64,000 nucleotides of DNA from contig NZ_CP045118.1 in the NCBI RefSeq assembly GCF_009189165.1, forward strand, positions 5,146,001 to 5,210,000, given 5' to 3'. This document shows positions 54,294 through 63,849 of the stretch, piece by piece. Made by a program: the position numbers and the translations under genes. The DNA comes from Pseudomonas sp. SCB32 (GTDB taxonomy: Bacteria; Pseudomonadota; Gammaproteobacteria; Pseudomonadales; Pseudomonadaceae). Within the stretch, counting starts at the first letter, position 1. Every line of letters starts with the position of its first letter. The notes under the pieces were generated by a model. The model did no database searches. It was not told the origin of the DNA and worked only from the letters and a program-made list of their open reading frames with translations.

Positions 54294-54390
54294 GGGACGG
54301 TTACCTGTCAGTGGAACCTGCGTGGGCAGGCCGGCACATAGAGGCGGGATTGTCGCGTGAAACGCGCCGGGGGGAAAGGCCGGTCGGCGG

Positions 54391-54915
54391 TTACGGGTTG
54401 CTGAAGATGTAGACGTTGCCGGTCAGCTTGATCGCGCCGGTCGCCTGGTAGGTGAGCAGGTTGTTCTGCTGCAGGCCGCTGGCGGCGACCTTGCCCTGGT
54501 TGGCGCCGCCGAGGGTGAACTGCAGGTTGGTGGCGCTGGCGTTGGTCAGGCCGATCTTCATGGCCTCGCGGTTGAACAGCGCGCCGTCGCCGTTGAAGCC
54601 GCTGTTGATGGTCACCATGTCCAGGCTCATGCCATCGAAGCTGAAGGTGCCCTTGATGTTGTCGAGGACGATGAAGCCGGTGCTGTTGAGCGGCTGGATC
54701 GCCAGGCGCGCGCCGCAGCCGTCGGTGCAGCGGGTATCGCCGGCCACCGGGGCGACGTTGAAGTTGACGCTCAGGCTGACGCCATCCTGGCCGCTGACGT
54801 CGGACATCTCACCGTCGTCCAGGTTGCGCAGCTCGGCGTGGGCGCCAGCGGCGGCGAGCAGCAGCACGGCACTCAGGAATCGGCGGGACAGGCTGTTCAC
54901 GGCGAAGCTCCTCAT
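54391..54915 (-). CDS. Secreted/outer-membrane protein with LDDxxMSDVSGQ start (third of three)
   Basis: 174 residues. Signal peptide (RRFLSAVLLLAAAGAHA), then LRNLDDGEMSDVSGQDGVSLSV at the mature N-terminus, followed by a beta-rich region with one disulfide-like CTDGCG. The same LDDxx(L/M)SxxSGQ opening marks the next two genes upstream, so this is a family cluster. It resembles DUF6160/FilA-type proteins known near pilus genes of other gammaproteobacteria, but no role is proven. It overlaps the upstream gene by 4 bp. Confidence 0.7.
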   Translation of the reverse strand: MRSFAVNSLSRRFLSAVLLLAAAGAHAELRNLDDGEMSDVSGQDGVSLSVNFNVAPVAGDTRCTDGCGARLAIQPLNSTGFIVLDNIKGTFSFDGMSLDMVTINSGFNGDGALFNREAMKIGLTNASATNLQFTLGGANQGKVAASGLQQNNLLTYQATGAIKLTGNVYIFSNP

Positions 54916-56495
54916 TGGCGCGGCAGGTTGACGGTACGCACGTTCAGGTAGTCGATCCGCATGCCCCGCACTGCCTGGGAGCCGAGATCGGTACCGCCGA
55001 TGTTCAGGTTGCCGATACTGATATTGCTCTTCTGCACGTTCTGGTAGAAGGCTTCATGGTTGGCCCAGGTGACGCCCGGCGCATTGAGGATCAGGTCGCC
55101 GTTGCTGGCGACGGTGAGGGTCGCGGGCTGGTAGTTGGCGTCGCCCAGGTTGAGGTCGAAGTAGACGTTCTTGGCCACCACCCGATCGGTGTCGGCGCAG
55201 GCATCGCAGCCGCTGATGATCAGCTTGTCGGCGTACATCTGCAGGCTCATGGAGGCCTTCAGGCCCACTGAGTCGCCCCACAGGTTGAGGTAGGAGCCAT
55301 TGAGGGTGAAGTTTTCCAGGGCGATGGAGAAGAAGTCCTGCCGCTGGGTGGTGGCGCCCGCGGTGCCGTTGCTGTTGTAGGCGACGCTGGGAAGGGTGAA
55401 GCGGGCCTTGATGCCGATGTCCAGGCCCTGGATGCGGGTGCCGGCGGAGCCGGGCATCGCGTCGGCCACCAGTTTCACCGTGGCGACATTGTTCCCCGTA
55501 CGGGTGACGGTGCCGCCCACGCAGGTGGTCGCGCTTCCGCTCTGTGCCCCGCAGAGCTGGACGAACTTGTCGTAGTCACTGGCCCGCTGGCTGAGGGTGA
55601 CGCCATTGCGGGTGACGTTCCAGGAGGCGCTGAGGTTCTGCTGCGCGGAGGTCAGGTTGGTCGTGCTGGTGTTGTAGCTGTCCACCGAGTCGTTGTAGGC
55701 CTTCACCCCCGTGTTGCTGCTGCAGCCGGCGATCAGCGAGCAGTCGTACTTGGTGCCGAAATCCGGCTTGTTGGTACAGGCGATGCCCAGCACGTTGTCG
55801 CAGATCCGCGCCGGCGCAGCGGTGAACTTGCTCTGCATGGTGCTGTAGTTGTTCTTGACCACCACCTGCGCGGCATCCACCTGGGCCTCGCGCTGGTTGA
55901 CCACGACCATGTCGGTGTCGATACCCGACTTCAGCGTGCCCATGTCATTGGAATAGGCACTGAGCAGCGTGTTGCGCTGGGTTGTCAGTGCACTGAGTTC
56001 GCTGTTGATCTTGCTCGTCGCCCGGGTGGCGTCGGTACAACCGGCATCGCCGTACAGGCAACCCTGGTAGTAGGACCAGAGGCCGAACTTGTGGGTGTCG
56101 TTGATCGGGTCGCTCCAGGTCGGCGTCATCAGCTGCAGCGCTTCCTGCCCGGCCGGGATGTTGGCGCCGGTCTTGTACTTGATCGGTCCGAAGGTGAATG
56201 CGTGCATGGGCGTACCCATGTAGGCCTTGGTGTCGAGCGTGCCGCGCTGGCTGCCGGCGCCCTTGATGTAGGCACCGGTGATGTCCACCTGGACATCCTG
56301 GTTGGCGCTGTTCTTCACCCCGGTGATCTTCGCCGAGGCGGCGGCCTGGTCGTAGCTGAAGCCGTCGATGAAGAAACCGAGGCCGGCGCCGCTGACCTCG
56401 CCCAGCTGGTCATCGTCCAGGGCTTTCATGGCCTGGGCCGGCAAGCAGAGCAACCAGCCGAGGATGCAGGCGATAAATGTGCCGCGTGCGCTCAT
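54912..56495 (-). CDS. Large secreted protein with LDDDQLGEVSG start (second of three)
   Basis: 527 residues from the ATG at 56495. Signal peptide (RGTFIACILGWLLCLPAQA), then MKALDDDQLGEVSGAGLGFFIDGF. The middle (about 165-300) is helical/coiled-coil with several cysteines. The C-terminal third is beta-rich with a CDACAD pair (ADKLIISGCDACADTDRV). Only one base separates it from the upstream gene, and it overlaps the downstream one (ATGA). A cell-surface role is suggested by the signal peptides of the whole cluster. Confidence 0.7.
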   Translation of the reverse strand: MSARGTFIACILGWLLCLPAQAMKALDDDQLGEVSGAGLGFFIDGFSYDQAAASAKITGVKNSANQDVQVDITGAYIKGAGSQRGTLDTKAYMGTPMHAFTFGPIKYKTGANIPAGQEALQLMTPTWSDPINDTHKFGLWSYYQGCLYGDAGCTDATRATSKINSELSALTTQRNTLLSAYSNDMGTLKSGIDTDMVVVNQREAQVDAAQVVVKNNYSTMQSKFTAAPARICDNVLGIACTNKPDFGTKYDCSLIAGCSSNTGVKAYNDSVDSYNTSTTNLTSAQQNLSASWNVTRNGVTLSQRASDYDKFVQLCGAQSGSATTCVGGTVTRTGNNVATVKLVADAMPGSAGTRIQGLDIGIKARFTLPSVAYNSNGTAGATTQRQDFFSIALENFTLNGSYLNLWGDSVGLKASMSLQMYADKLIISGCDACADTDRVVAKNVYFDLNLGDANYQPATLTVASNGDLILNAPGVTWANHEAFYQNVQKSNISIGNLNIGGTDLGSQAVRGMRIDYLNVRTVNLPRQ

Positions 56496-56496
56496 G

Positions 56497-57579
56497 TCAG
56501 CACCCCGCTGCCTGGGCGCCCATGCAGGTCGACTGGCGAGGCAGGCCGCGCAGGGCATCGTAGAGGTTGATCAGGATCGGGTAGACCGCATTCGCGCCGC
56601 TGCCCACCTTGGGGAAGTTGGCGAAGGCGCCGGACTGGGTGTTCACGAAGTTGCCGGCGTTGGCCAGGTCCTGCCAGGGCACGTTCTGGTTCTGCAGGGA
56701 GAAGAAGATGCCCTGCGCACCGGTGTTGATGTCGGTGGAGCCCGGCTTGCCGATGTAGATGGTCTTGTAGTTGGTCAGGTCGAAGCAGGTGGTCAGGCCT
56801 AGCGCCTGGCAGTTGCTGGTGGTCGACAGGCTCGGGATCAGCGAGGCGACCAGGCCGCCGGCGTCCGAATGTAGTGAGTCGCCCTTGGCGATACCGATCT
56901 GCGTGGCGCGGTTGATCGGCTGGCCGTTGATGGTGGCCTCGCCGGTGCCGGCCTTGAGCAGCACCACGTCGGCGTAGACCGGCGTATCGCCAGCGATCGA
57001 CAGGGCCAGACAGTTGATCAGGTTCGGGCAGCCGTTGCGGGTGTAGTAGTCGTAGGCGATGGACGCCGGACCGTAGATCTGCCCCTGCAGGTTGCCGGTG
57101 ATCGACAGGATGTCGCCAGACAGGTCGCCCTGCGCCTTGCCGAAGCCGACGCGCGCGCCCACCAGTTGGCGCACGCCATTGTTGGTCTGGAAGGCGAATT
57201 CGACGTAGGGGTCCTGGATCTGGAACGGCACCACCTTGGCGTTGGCCGAGTTGGCGTTGTCCACCCGGCCAAGGGCGAAGTTGTTGATCAGGATGTCGGC
57301 CGGCTGGTTGGACACGGTGTTGGCGCCGGTGCGAGTGTAGTTGCCCAGGCTGAGCTGGTCGATGTTGGTCAGCAGGCTGATGTCGGCGCCGAAGTTGAGC
57401 CGGGTGTACTGGTAGTTCTGGTAGGTGGAGGCATCGACGGTGAGCATCGCGCCCTGGCCCGAGATCGCCGACAGCTCGTTGTCATCCAGCGATTGCATGC
57501 GCGCCTGGGCGGAGCAGGCCAGCAGGCCGCCGCAGAGCAAGGCAAGGACACGCATGAGCGGACCGGAGGACTGACGCAT
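56497..57579 (-). CDS. Secreted protein with LDDNELSAISGQ start (first of three)
   Basis: 360 residues, ATG at 57579 with GGAGAG upstream. Signal peptide (MRVLALLCGGLLACSAQA), then RMQSLDDNELSAISGQGAMLTVDA. The remainder is rich in Asn, Gly, Thr and beta strands (LGNYTRTGANTVSNQPADILINNFALGRV), with paired cysteines (CPNLINC, CQALGLTTC). It is the first gene of the three-gene operon running to 54391. Function unknown; likely surface-exposed or periplasmic. Confidence 0.7.
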   Translation of the reverse strand: MRQSSGPLMRVLALLCGGLLACSAQARMQSLDDNELSAISGQGAMLTVDASTYQNYQYTRLNFGADISLLTNIDQLSLGNYTRTGANTVSNQPADILINNFALGRVDNANSANAKVVPFQIQDPYVEFAFQTNNGVRQLVGARVGFGKAQGDLSGDILSITGNLQGQIYGPASIAYDYYTRNGCPNLINCLALSIAGDTPVYADVVLLKAGTGEATINGQPINRATQIGIAKGDSLHSDAGGLVASLIPSLSTTSNCQALGLTTCFDLTNYKTIYIGKPGSTDINTGAQGIFFSLQNQNVPWQDLANAGNFVNTQSGAFANFPKVGSGANAVYPILINLYDALRGLPRQSTCMGAQAAGC

Positions 57580-57646
57580 GGCACTCTCCTCTGATGGGGA
57601 GCTGTTGTTATGGGAAGGGGGCGCGCAACCGACGCAAGGCCGGTCC

Positions 57647-57792
57647 TTAGAACCTGCTTACGATCTCGCGAGCTAGAGCAGAACAAGGCAAAAGCAGGCG
57701 AGGACGCGGAGTTTACGCACTGTAAATGAGCAGTCCGAGCCTGCTTTTAACGCAGTTATGCCGACGCGCAGCAGATCGTAAACAGGTTCTTA
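57647..57792. repeat. Intergenic repeat with 20-bp terminal inverted ends
   Basis: Ends TTAGAACCTGCTTACGATCT and AGATCGTAAACAGGTTCTTA are inverted with two mismatches, about 105 bp apart. Inside are GAGCTAGAGCAGAACAAGGC, TTTACGCACTGTAAATGAG and GCCGACGCGCAGCAGATC. A dispersed Pseudomonas element; a shortened copy lies in the mexV-mexW gap. The rest of the 384-bp gap 57580-57963 shows no gene. Confidence 0.75.
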
Positions 57793-57963
57793 GCAGCGAC
57801 CGGAGCCTCGCCCCCGTGATGCCACTATAGGAATTCTCCTGGCCACGGCAGCCCGACCCATAGTCGAGAAAAAGTGCGTTCGGAGGTGGAAAGCCGGTGC
57901 TCGGAAATCGCGCAGGGGAGCGGAGTTGTTACCCAACGTCACACCGGCGTTACAGGTGCCTGA

Positions 57964-58569
57964 TCAGCGATGGCGGAACAGTCCGATCAGGTGCTCGGCG
58001 ATGGCGCCCTTGATGGAGTCCAGGTTCAGGCGCGAATGGGACTGGAGCTTGGCGACGTTCAGGCGATGCAGGTGCAGGGACGGCATGCGTGCCTCGTACT
58101 CGCGCAGGTCGCCCTTGACCAGCACCGGCAGGAAGGTGTCCTCGCGCATCCGGTAGCGGTTGATCAGCACCTTCAGACCGTCCTGGAACGGCAGCTCGCG
58201 GGAGGCCACCAGGCGATGCTCGCCGGGAATCTTCAGGTACAGGCCGCTGTAGCCCATGGTCTCGCCCGGCAGGATGTGGATGCCGGTGGGCTCGACCGCG
58301 TCGGCGGGGATGTCGTGGAAGGTGTCGAACCAGGCCTGCTCGTCCGGCAGAATGGTGATGCCACCTTCCTGGTTCTCCGGAATCACAAAGCTGTAGTTGC
58401 TGTAGAGCTTCTCGACATACGACGAATAGATGCACAAGCGATTCTCGAAGCGCTGCAGGAAAGCGATGGCTTCGTTGCGGTCGGTGATGGCGTCCAGGTC
58501 CCAGTCGAGGTCGTTCTGGCGCTCCAGTTCGGCCCACCGGGCTTTGGCAAGTGCGGCGTCGTAGGTCAT
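57964..58569 (-). CDS. Conserved hypothetical protein upstream of mksFEB
   Basis: 201 residues, ATG 58569. Globular, no signal peptide or membrane helix. Pieces such as AITDRNEAIAFLQRFENRLCIYSSYVEKLYSNYSFVIPENQEGGITILPDEQ and IHILPGETMGYSGLYLKIPGEHRLVASRELPFQDGLKVLI suggest an alpha/beta fold. It is conserved at this spot in Pseudomonas, divergent from the condensin operon. No function known. Confidence 0.7.
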   Translation of the reverse strand: MTYDAALAKARWAELERQNDLDWDLDAITDRNEAIAFLQRFENRLCIYSSYVEKLYSNYSFVIPENQEGGITILPDEQAWFDTFHDIPADAVEPTGIHILPGETMGYSGLYLKIPGEHRLVASRELPFQDGLKVLINRYRMREDTFLPVLVKGDLREYEARMPSLHLHRLNVAKLQSHSRLNLDSIKGAIAEHLIGLFRHR

Positions 58570-58785
58570 GGCAGTAAATCAGTGTTGGTCTGACTGGCTC
58601 TGCCAGTAGCACGGCAGAAAACATGCCAGAAAATTCAGCCATTTAGCCGCCAATTTCCGTGATCCAATTCACGCAAGGACCGATAGGGCTCGTCGCAATC
58701 TGACGCGTTTCGTCACTCTGTCGGTCAGGGCAGACCCTTTGCAGTACAATCGGCCCCTTTGTTCATTTCAGGCCCGACTCAGCCG

Positions 58786-60063
58786 ATGATCGACCCACGA
58801 CGCGTACTACGCGCCCTCGCCGAACACTGGGTGCTGCTCGAACCGCTGTGCGAGCGCTTCGACGCCGGCACCCTTAGCCTGGTGGAGTTGCGCAACCAGC
58901 TCACCAGCCAGTTGCCCGACAGCACCCCGGTGGACATCACCGCCCTGCTCGACCAGTGGGTACGCCTGGACATCCTCGTCCCGGTGGCGAAAAGCCCGAA
59001 CCGCTTCGAGCTGAACGCCCAGATCCACGACTTCCTCGCCTACCTGCGCCAGGAACACCGCCTGGGCCTGTGCCTGGAGATCGAGGCCTACCTGCGTCAC
59101 CTGGAGCGTCTGGCCGGCTACATCCGCGACGCCTTCGAGGTGCGCGATGGCAACGATCTCGCCCGCCAGCTGCGCCTGCTCGACATGCGCGTGCGCGACG
59201 TGCTGAAGAAGCTCGCCAACGACGAACAGGCGCTGGTTGCCGTGGCCGAGCGGGCCAAGACCAGCGACCGGCAGATTCCGCTACGCCAGCGTTATGCGGA
59301 AGTCCTGGCGACCTGGGACGAGTACGTCGAGCCGATGATCCAGCTGGTGTCCGCCGACGGCGCCTTCGAACAGGGCGTGCGCCGCGTGGAACAGGTGCTG
59401 CTGCGCCTGCTCGGCGAACAGGCGCGCCTCGGCCAGTTGGTGGACGACGACCAGCTGCTGCGCACCCATGCGCGCATCCTGGAAATGCAGACCACAGCCC
59501 AGCTCACCCTGCGCCGCGCCCGCGAACTGCTGCTGCCGCTGCGTGAGGAAGCCCGCCGGCACAACGCGATCACCCGTGGCGCCGCCCTGGCGCTGTCGGT
59601 CATCCGCCGCAAGGGCATCGACGCTGTGCCGCAGGCCGCCATGCCGATGTTCACCCGGCCACAGAGCAACTTCCTGGGCACCGCCTCGCAGGTCGAGAGC
59701 TACGTCTTCGCCCTCGCCAGCTTCCAGCCAAAGCCTGCGCACTTCCCCAAGGCCAGCGGCAATCGCAAGAGCGACGGCCCGCAGCGCTCGCCGCGCACCG
59801 CCCGGGAAATGCTCGACCGCTGCCAGGCCGCGCTGCCGCTGCCGGACCTGATGCAGTGGCTGCTGGAGCAGGAGCCCGAAGGCGCCACCGACGAGCTGCT
59901 CTACTGGTTCTCGCGCCTGTCGCGCGATGCCCGCTTCCAGCGCGACCGCCTCGATCGCCGCCAATACGACACTCTCCAGCACAGCGTCAGCCTGTGCTCC
60001 TTCGCCCTGATCGCCGGCCCGACCGCTGGCAAGGACAGCAAGAGCGAACAGCATGCAGATTAA
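58786..60063 (+). CDS. mksF: MksF, kleisin-like subunit of the MksBEF condensin
   Basis: 425 residues from the ATG at 58786 (a TTG at 58759 is unlikely). A helical protein with an N-terminal winged-helix-like region (LLDQWVRLDILVPVAKSPNRFELNAQIHDFLAYL) and long helices. It bridges the MksB heads. It is the first gene of mksF-mksE-mksB. The operon is the MukBEF-like chromosome condensin of Pseudomonas (PA4684-PA4686). It overlaps mksE by 11 bp. Confidence 0.9.
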   Translation: MIDPRRVLRALAEHWVLLEPLCERFDAGTLSLVELRNQLTSQLPDSTPVDITALLDQWVRLDILVPVAKSPNRFELNAQIHDFLAYLRQEHRLGLCLEIEAYLRHLERLAGYIRDAFEVRDGNDLARQLRLLDMRVRDVLKKLANDEQALVAVAERAKTSDRQIPLRQRYAEVLATWDEYVEPMIQLVSADGAFEQGVRRVEQVLLRLLGEQARLGQLVDDDQLLRTHARILEMQTTAQLTLRRARELLLPLREEARRHNAITRGAALALSVIRRKGIDAVPQAAMPMFTRPQSNFLGTASQVESYVFALASFQPKPAHFPKASGNRKSDGPQRSPRTAREMLDRCQAALPLPDLMQWLLEQEPEGATDELLYWFSRLSRDARFQRDRLDRRQYDTLQHSVSLCSFALIAGPTAGKDSKSEQHAD

Positions 60064-60811
60064 TCTCACCGAAATGACCCAGCTCGCGCCGATCTTCCGC
60101 GAGCTGTTCAAGGGCTTCCACATCAGCCGCCGCGACCCGGAGCTGTACAGCCAGCTGTCCAACCAGCAGGACGCCTACCGCGCGCTGTTCCGCAGCCTGG
60201 GCTACGAGCTGGTCTGCGATACCCGTGGCTTCTACTACTTCGTGCCCGAGCAGATCGGCGCCCAGGTGAACAAGACCGCCCAGCGCCTGGCGCTGTTCAC
60301 CTTCATCCTGGTCGAGCACCTGGCCGACCAGGGCCGCGACCCGCTGGCCGTCCTCGACGGCGGCAGCATCGGCCGCGACGAGCTGCCGCCGCTGCTGGAG
60401 AAGTACCGCGACCTGTTCCTGCAGGCCGAGGTGACCACCCAGGAAGAACTGGAAGAGAAGGTCATGCGCCGCCTCACCCAGCTCGGCTTCGCCGCCGAGG
60501 ACAACGGCGTGTACCGCTTCCTGCCGCCGATCCACCGATTCCTCGACGTCTGCCTGTCGGTCCAGCAGGACCGCGACCTGGCCGCCAACCTGCACGCCAG
60601 CGAAATGCAGTTCAGCGCGCCCGCCCTGATGGAAGAAGACGACGAGCCGGTGGTGATCCTCGAAAGCTATACCGCCGATGCCGACGAAGCGATCGTCGCC
60701 CTCGACAATCCCGCCGCACAGGTTGCAGTCTCCGCCGTTGAAGAGAGCGAAGAAGACGCCCTCGCCCGCGCCATCGCCGAAGAACAAGCCGACATGGAGG
60801 CCCAGGCATGA
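60053..60811 (+). CDS. mksE: MksE, accessory subunit of the MksBEF condensin
   Basis: 252 residues with two winged-helix domains (FRELFKGFHISRRDPELYSQL, LFRSLGYELVCDTRGFYYFVPEQIG, RRLTQLGFAAEDNGVYRFLPPIHRFLD) as in MukE, and an acidic C-terminal tail (VEESEEDALARAIAEEQAD). It binds MksF. It overlaps both neighbours (11 bp and 4 bp), so the three subunits are translated together. Confidence 0.9.
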   Translation: MQINLTEMTQLAPIFRELFKGFHISRRDPELYSQLSNQQDAYRALFRSLGYELVCDTRGFYYFVPEQIGAQVNKTAQRLALFTFILVEHLADQGRDPLAVLDGGSIGRDELPPLLEKYRDLFLQAEVTTQEELEEKVMRRLTQLGFAAEDNGVYRFLPPIHRFLDVCLSVQQDRDLAANLHASEMQFSAPALMEEDDEPVVILESYTADADEAIVALDNPAAQVAVSAVEESEEDALARAIAEEQADMEAQA

Positions 60812-63642
60812 CCCATGAACGCTACGGCATCCGCCGCTTCGCCCTGCTCAACACCGCCGGCTACAGCCTCGGCATCTTCCCGCTGGAACAACCGCTGTCG
60901 GTGTACGGTGCGAACAACCTCGGCAAGTCGGCGTCGATCAACGCGCTGCAGTTCCCGATCCTCGCGCGCATGTCGGACATGAGCTTCGGCAAGTACAGCC
61001 TGGAAGCCTCGCGCAAGTTCTACTTCGCCACCGACACCAGTTACATCCTCATCGAACTGGATCTGCCCCACGGCCGCCATGTGATCGGCGTCGGCGGGCG
61101 TGGTCCGGGCGGCGGCTTCGGCCACCAGTTCTTCGCCTACCAGGGCGAGCTGGACTTGGAGCACTACCAGAAGAACGGCACCTGCCTGCGCCTGCGCGAG
61201 CTGTACGCGAACCTGGAGCGCGAGGGCATCAAGTCCTATGAGTTGAAGCCCGACGAGCTGCGCCGCCTGCTGGTCGGCGGCCACACCTCAATCCCGCTGG
61301 ACCTGACCCTGATCCCGCTGCGCTCCACCAGCGAACAGAGCCTGAAGACCTTCCGTTCGCTGTTCATCAACCTGCTGCACATGCGCGAGATCACCGCCGC
61401 CAAGCTCAAGCAGCTGTTCCTCGATGCCTTCGAGCACAGCCTGCGTTCGGGCAGCGTCGACTACATCGCCGCCTGCGAAGAAGCCTTCCGCGACGTGCGC
61501 CGCATGGAAGGCGACTACCAGGCACTGGTCGCCGCCGGCCCGCTGGTCGAGGCGCTGGCCAACGGCGTGCAGCAGCGTGAAGTGCTGCGCGGCAAGATGC
61601 ACCGCCTCTCGCCGCTGCTGGATAACCTGCTGGGCACCTGGGAAGACTATTCCGGCGCGCGCAAGGAAGAGCTGGTCATCCAGGCCGAGCACTACCGCCG
61701 CGAACAGGACGGCCTGCAGAACGAACAGCGTGGCAGCACCGCCGAGCTGATGCGCCTGGAGCGCGAGATCAGCGAGATCCAGCGCTGGATGGGCGAACTG
61801 GCCGTGCTGAAGAACCGCTTCGCGCTGGTCGAGGACGTCAAGGTGCTGGAGCAGCAGTTGCTCGCCGCCAAGGACGCCCACGACGAACTGGCCGGTGCGC
61901 TGGCGCACTCCCGGCAATTCTCCAGCGAAGACCTGGAAGAGCGCATGCGCGATCTGGAGAAGCGCCTGAAGGGAGTTCGCCAGCAACTCGAACATGCCGA
62001 CAACAACAGCTACGCCCGCCTGCGCGAGGAGTTCTCCCAGCAGGACGTGGAGCGCCTGATGCGCCTGTTCAACGGCGCGCTGTTCAGCCTGCCGCTGGGC
62101 GAGAAAGGCGTGGACCTCGACGAGGCCGGCCAGTGGGTCGGTAGCGTCGAGAAGATCCTCGATGCCTTCAAGGGCGAGCGCTTCGAAGTGCCCGGCCTGA
62201 CCATCGACCTCTCCACCATCGAGCCGCCGGCCCTGCAGGCCCTGGCCGACCGCGCCGCACTGCGCGACCAGAAGGAGCGCCTGGAGAAGGAGCTCAAGCA
62301 GCTCAAGACCCAGCAGGCCGTGGCCGCCGACCGCAACGCCAGCAAGGCGCAGGCGGACAAGTTCTACCAGGATGTGCTCGATGCGCAGAAGGCGCTGGAA
62401 GACTTCCGCCGCAGCCAGACCCTGAACGCCGAAGAACCGGGCAAGCTGGAGCAACTGGCCCAGTTGGAAGCCACCCAGGACGAACTCAAGCGCTCCGCCG
62501 ACGCCTTCACCGAACGCGTCCAGCAGCTGTCCGCCAAGCTGCAGCTGATCGGCCGCCAACTGGCCGACATGGAAGCCAAGCAACGCACCCTCGACGACGC
62601 CCTGCGCCGCCGCCAGCTGCTGCCGGCCAACCTGCCTTTCGGCATCCCGTTCATGGACCCGGTCGACGACTCCATGGACAACCTGCTGCCGCTACTCAAC
62701 GACTACCAGGACACCTGGCAGTCGCTGCAGCGCGTGGACGGCCAGATCGAGGCGCTGTACGCCCAGGTACGCCTGAAGGGCGTGGCCAAGTTCGACAGCG
62801 AGGATGATCCGGAGCGGCGCCTGCAACTGCTGATTAACGCCTACGCGCACCGTACTGACGAAGCCATGACCCTGGCCAAGGCGCGCCGTGCAGCGGTCAC
62901 CGACATCGCTCGTACCCTGCGCAACATCCGCAGCGACTACGACAACCTGGAACACCAGCTGGCGCTGTTCAACCGCGAGATCAACAAGCGCCAGGTGTCG
63001 AACCTGCAAAGCTTCCGCATCGTGCTGGCGCCGAACAAGGACGCGCTCAAGCACATCGACCAGATCATCCACAGCGCCGGCCAGTACGAAGAGGGCGAGA
63101 ACCTCTCCGTCTTCGACCTGACCCAGAGCGCCGAACAGGATGCGAAGAACGAAGAAGCCAAGGACTACCTGTCGCGCCTGGTGGCGGCAAACAACAACCA
63201 GCTGGGCCTGAAGGACCTGTTCGAGCTGGCGTTCGAGATCACCAAGATGGGCGGCCAGCCGATCATGCACACCGACATCGACGGTGCGGCATCCAACGGC
63301 ACCACCATGACCATCAAGGCGCTGACCAACATGTACCTGTTGCTGCACCTGATGGACCGCGAGCAGGCCGGCCGCGTACGCCTGCCCTACTACCTCGACG
63401 AGGCGGCGGACATCGACGAACGCAACCAGTCGGCGCTGCTGGAGACCAGCCTGCAGCTGGGCTTCGTGCCGATCCTGGCGAGCGTGAAGCCGCAGGTCTC
63501 GGCCCAGGTGGCCATCGACCTGGAAGGCGGCAGCGGCCCCAACGGCATCTACATCGACGAGGCGGACTGGAAGTTCATTCGGCGCAGGGATACCGAGACG
63601 GCCGCGCACAACGACGTGGAGGCCAGCGCCGAGCCGGCGTGA
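60808..63642 (+). CDS. mksB: MksB, SMC-like ATPase of the MksBEF condensin
   Basis: 944 residues. N-terminal head with a Walker A of the form G34-ANNLGKS41, two long coiled-coil arms (about 280-420 and 480-610) separated by a short hinge-like part, and a C-terminal head with Walker B LPYYLDEAADID. It is shorter than MukB (about 1480), as expected for MksB. It works in chromosome folding beside SMC-ScpAB. No mksG (TOPRIM nuclease) follows, so this is the condensin form and not the plasmid-cutting Wadjet (MksBEFG) form. Confidence 0.93.
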   Translation: MTHERYGIRRFALLNTAGYSLGIFPLEQPLSVYGANNLGKSASINALQFPILARMSDMSFGKYSLEASRKFYFATDTSYILIELDLPHGRHVIGVGGRGPGGGFGHQFFAYQGELDLEHYQKNGTCLRLRELYANLEREGIKSYELKPDELRRLLVGGHTSIPLDLTLIPLRSTSEQSLKTFRSLFINLLHMREITAAKLKQLFLDAFEHSLRSGSVDYIAACEEAFRDVRRMEGDYQALVAAGPLVEALANGVQQREVLRGKMHRLSPLLDNLLGTWEDYSGARKEELVIQAEHYRREQDGLQNEQRGSTAELMRLEREISEIQRWMGELAVLKNRFALVEDVKVLEQQLLAAKDAHDELAGALAHSRQFSSEDLEERMRDLEKRLKGVRQQLEHADNNSYARLREEFSQQDVERLMRLFNGALFSLPLGEKGVDLDEAGQWVGSVEKILDAFKGERFEVPGLTIDLSTIEPPALQALADRAALRDQKERLEKELKQLKTQQAVAADRNASKAQADKFYQDVLDAQKALEDFRRSQTLNAEEPGKLEQLAQLEATQDELKRSADAFTERVQQLSAKLQLIGRQLADMEAKQRTLDDALRRRQLLPANLPFGIPFMDPVDDSMDNLLPLLNDYQDTWQSLQRVDGQIEALYAQVRLKGVAKFDSEDDPERRLQLLINAYAHRTDEAMTLAKARRAAVTDIARTLRNIRSDYDNLEHQLALFNREINKRQVSNLQSFRIVLAPNKDALKHIDQIIHSAGQYEEGENLSVFDLTQSAEQDAKNEEAKDYLSRLVAANNNQLGLKDLFELAFEITKMGGQPIMHTDIDGAASNGTTMTIKALTNMYLLLHLMDREQAGRVRLPYYLDEAADIDERNQSALLETSLQLGFVPILASVKPQVSAQVAIDLEGGSGPNGIYIDEADWKFIRRRDTETAAHNDVEASAEPA

Positions 63643-63661
63643 TGCCCCTCCAACGTTAGAG

Positions 63662-63689
63662 AAAGCCCCGCATTGCGGGGCTTTTTTCT
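63662..63689 (+). terminator. Terminator after the mksFEB operon
   Basis: Stem AAAGCCCCGC/GCGGGGCTTT with a T-run, 19 bp after the mksB stop. Confidence 0.9.
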
Positions 63690-63701
63690 TGTTTGCTCTT
63701 C

Positions 63702-63778
63702 GTAGGAGCGAGCTTGCTCGCGAACGGATTTGTGCTGGGCTTCAGTGTTATGCGGTTCGCGAGCAAGCTCGCTCCTAC
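63702..63778. repeat. REP palindrome pair (BIME-like)
   Basis: Perfect 24-bp inverted arms (63702-63725 and 63755-63778) of the GTAGGAGCGAGCTTGCTCGC type, the best-preserved of the three loci in the window. Confidence 0.92.
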
Positions 63779-63805
63779 AGGCGGCTCGTCTCGGAGTTCT
63801 GCAAT

Positions 63806-63834
63806 AAAAAAGGGCCGCAATCGCGGCCCTTTTC
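63806..63834. terminator. Terminator for the gene at the right edge
   Basis: Stem AAAAGGGCCGC/GCGGCCCTTTT between mksB and the minus-strand gene ending at 63850. Confidence 0.85.
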
Positions 63835-63849
63835 CTGTTCGGCGAAAAC

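Noticed and set aside
58786..63642. The mks operon as a Wadjet plasmid-defence system.
   Set aside because: No mksG/jetD TOPRIM gene on either side. Gene sizes and position match the chromosomal MksBEF condensin of Pseudomonas.
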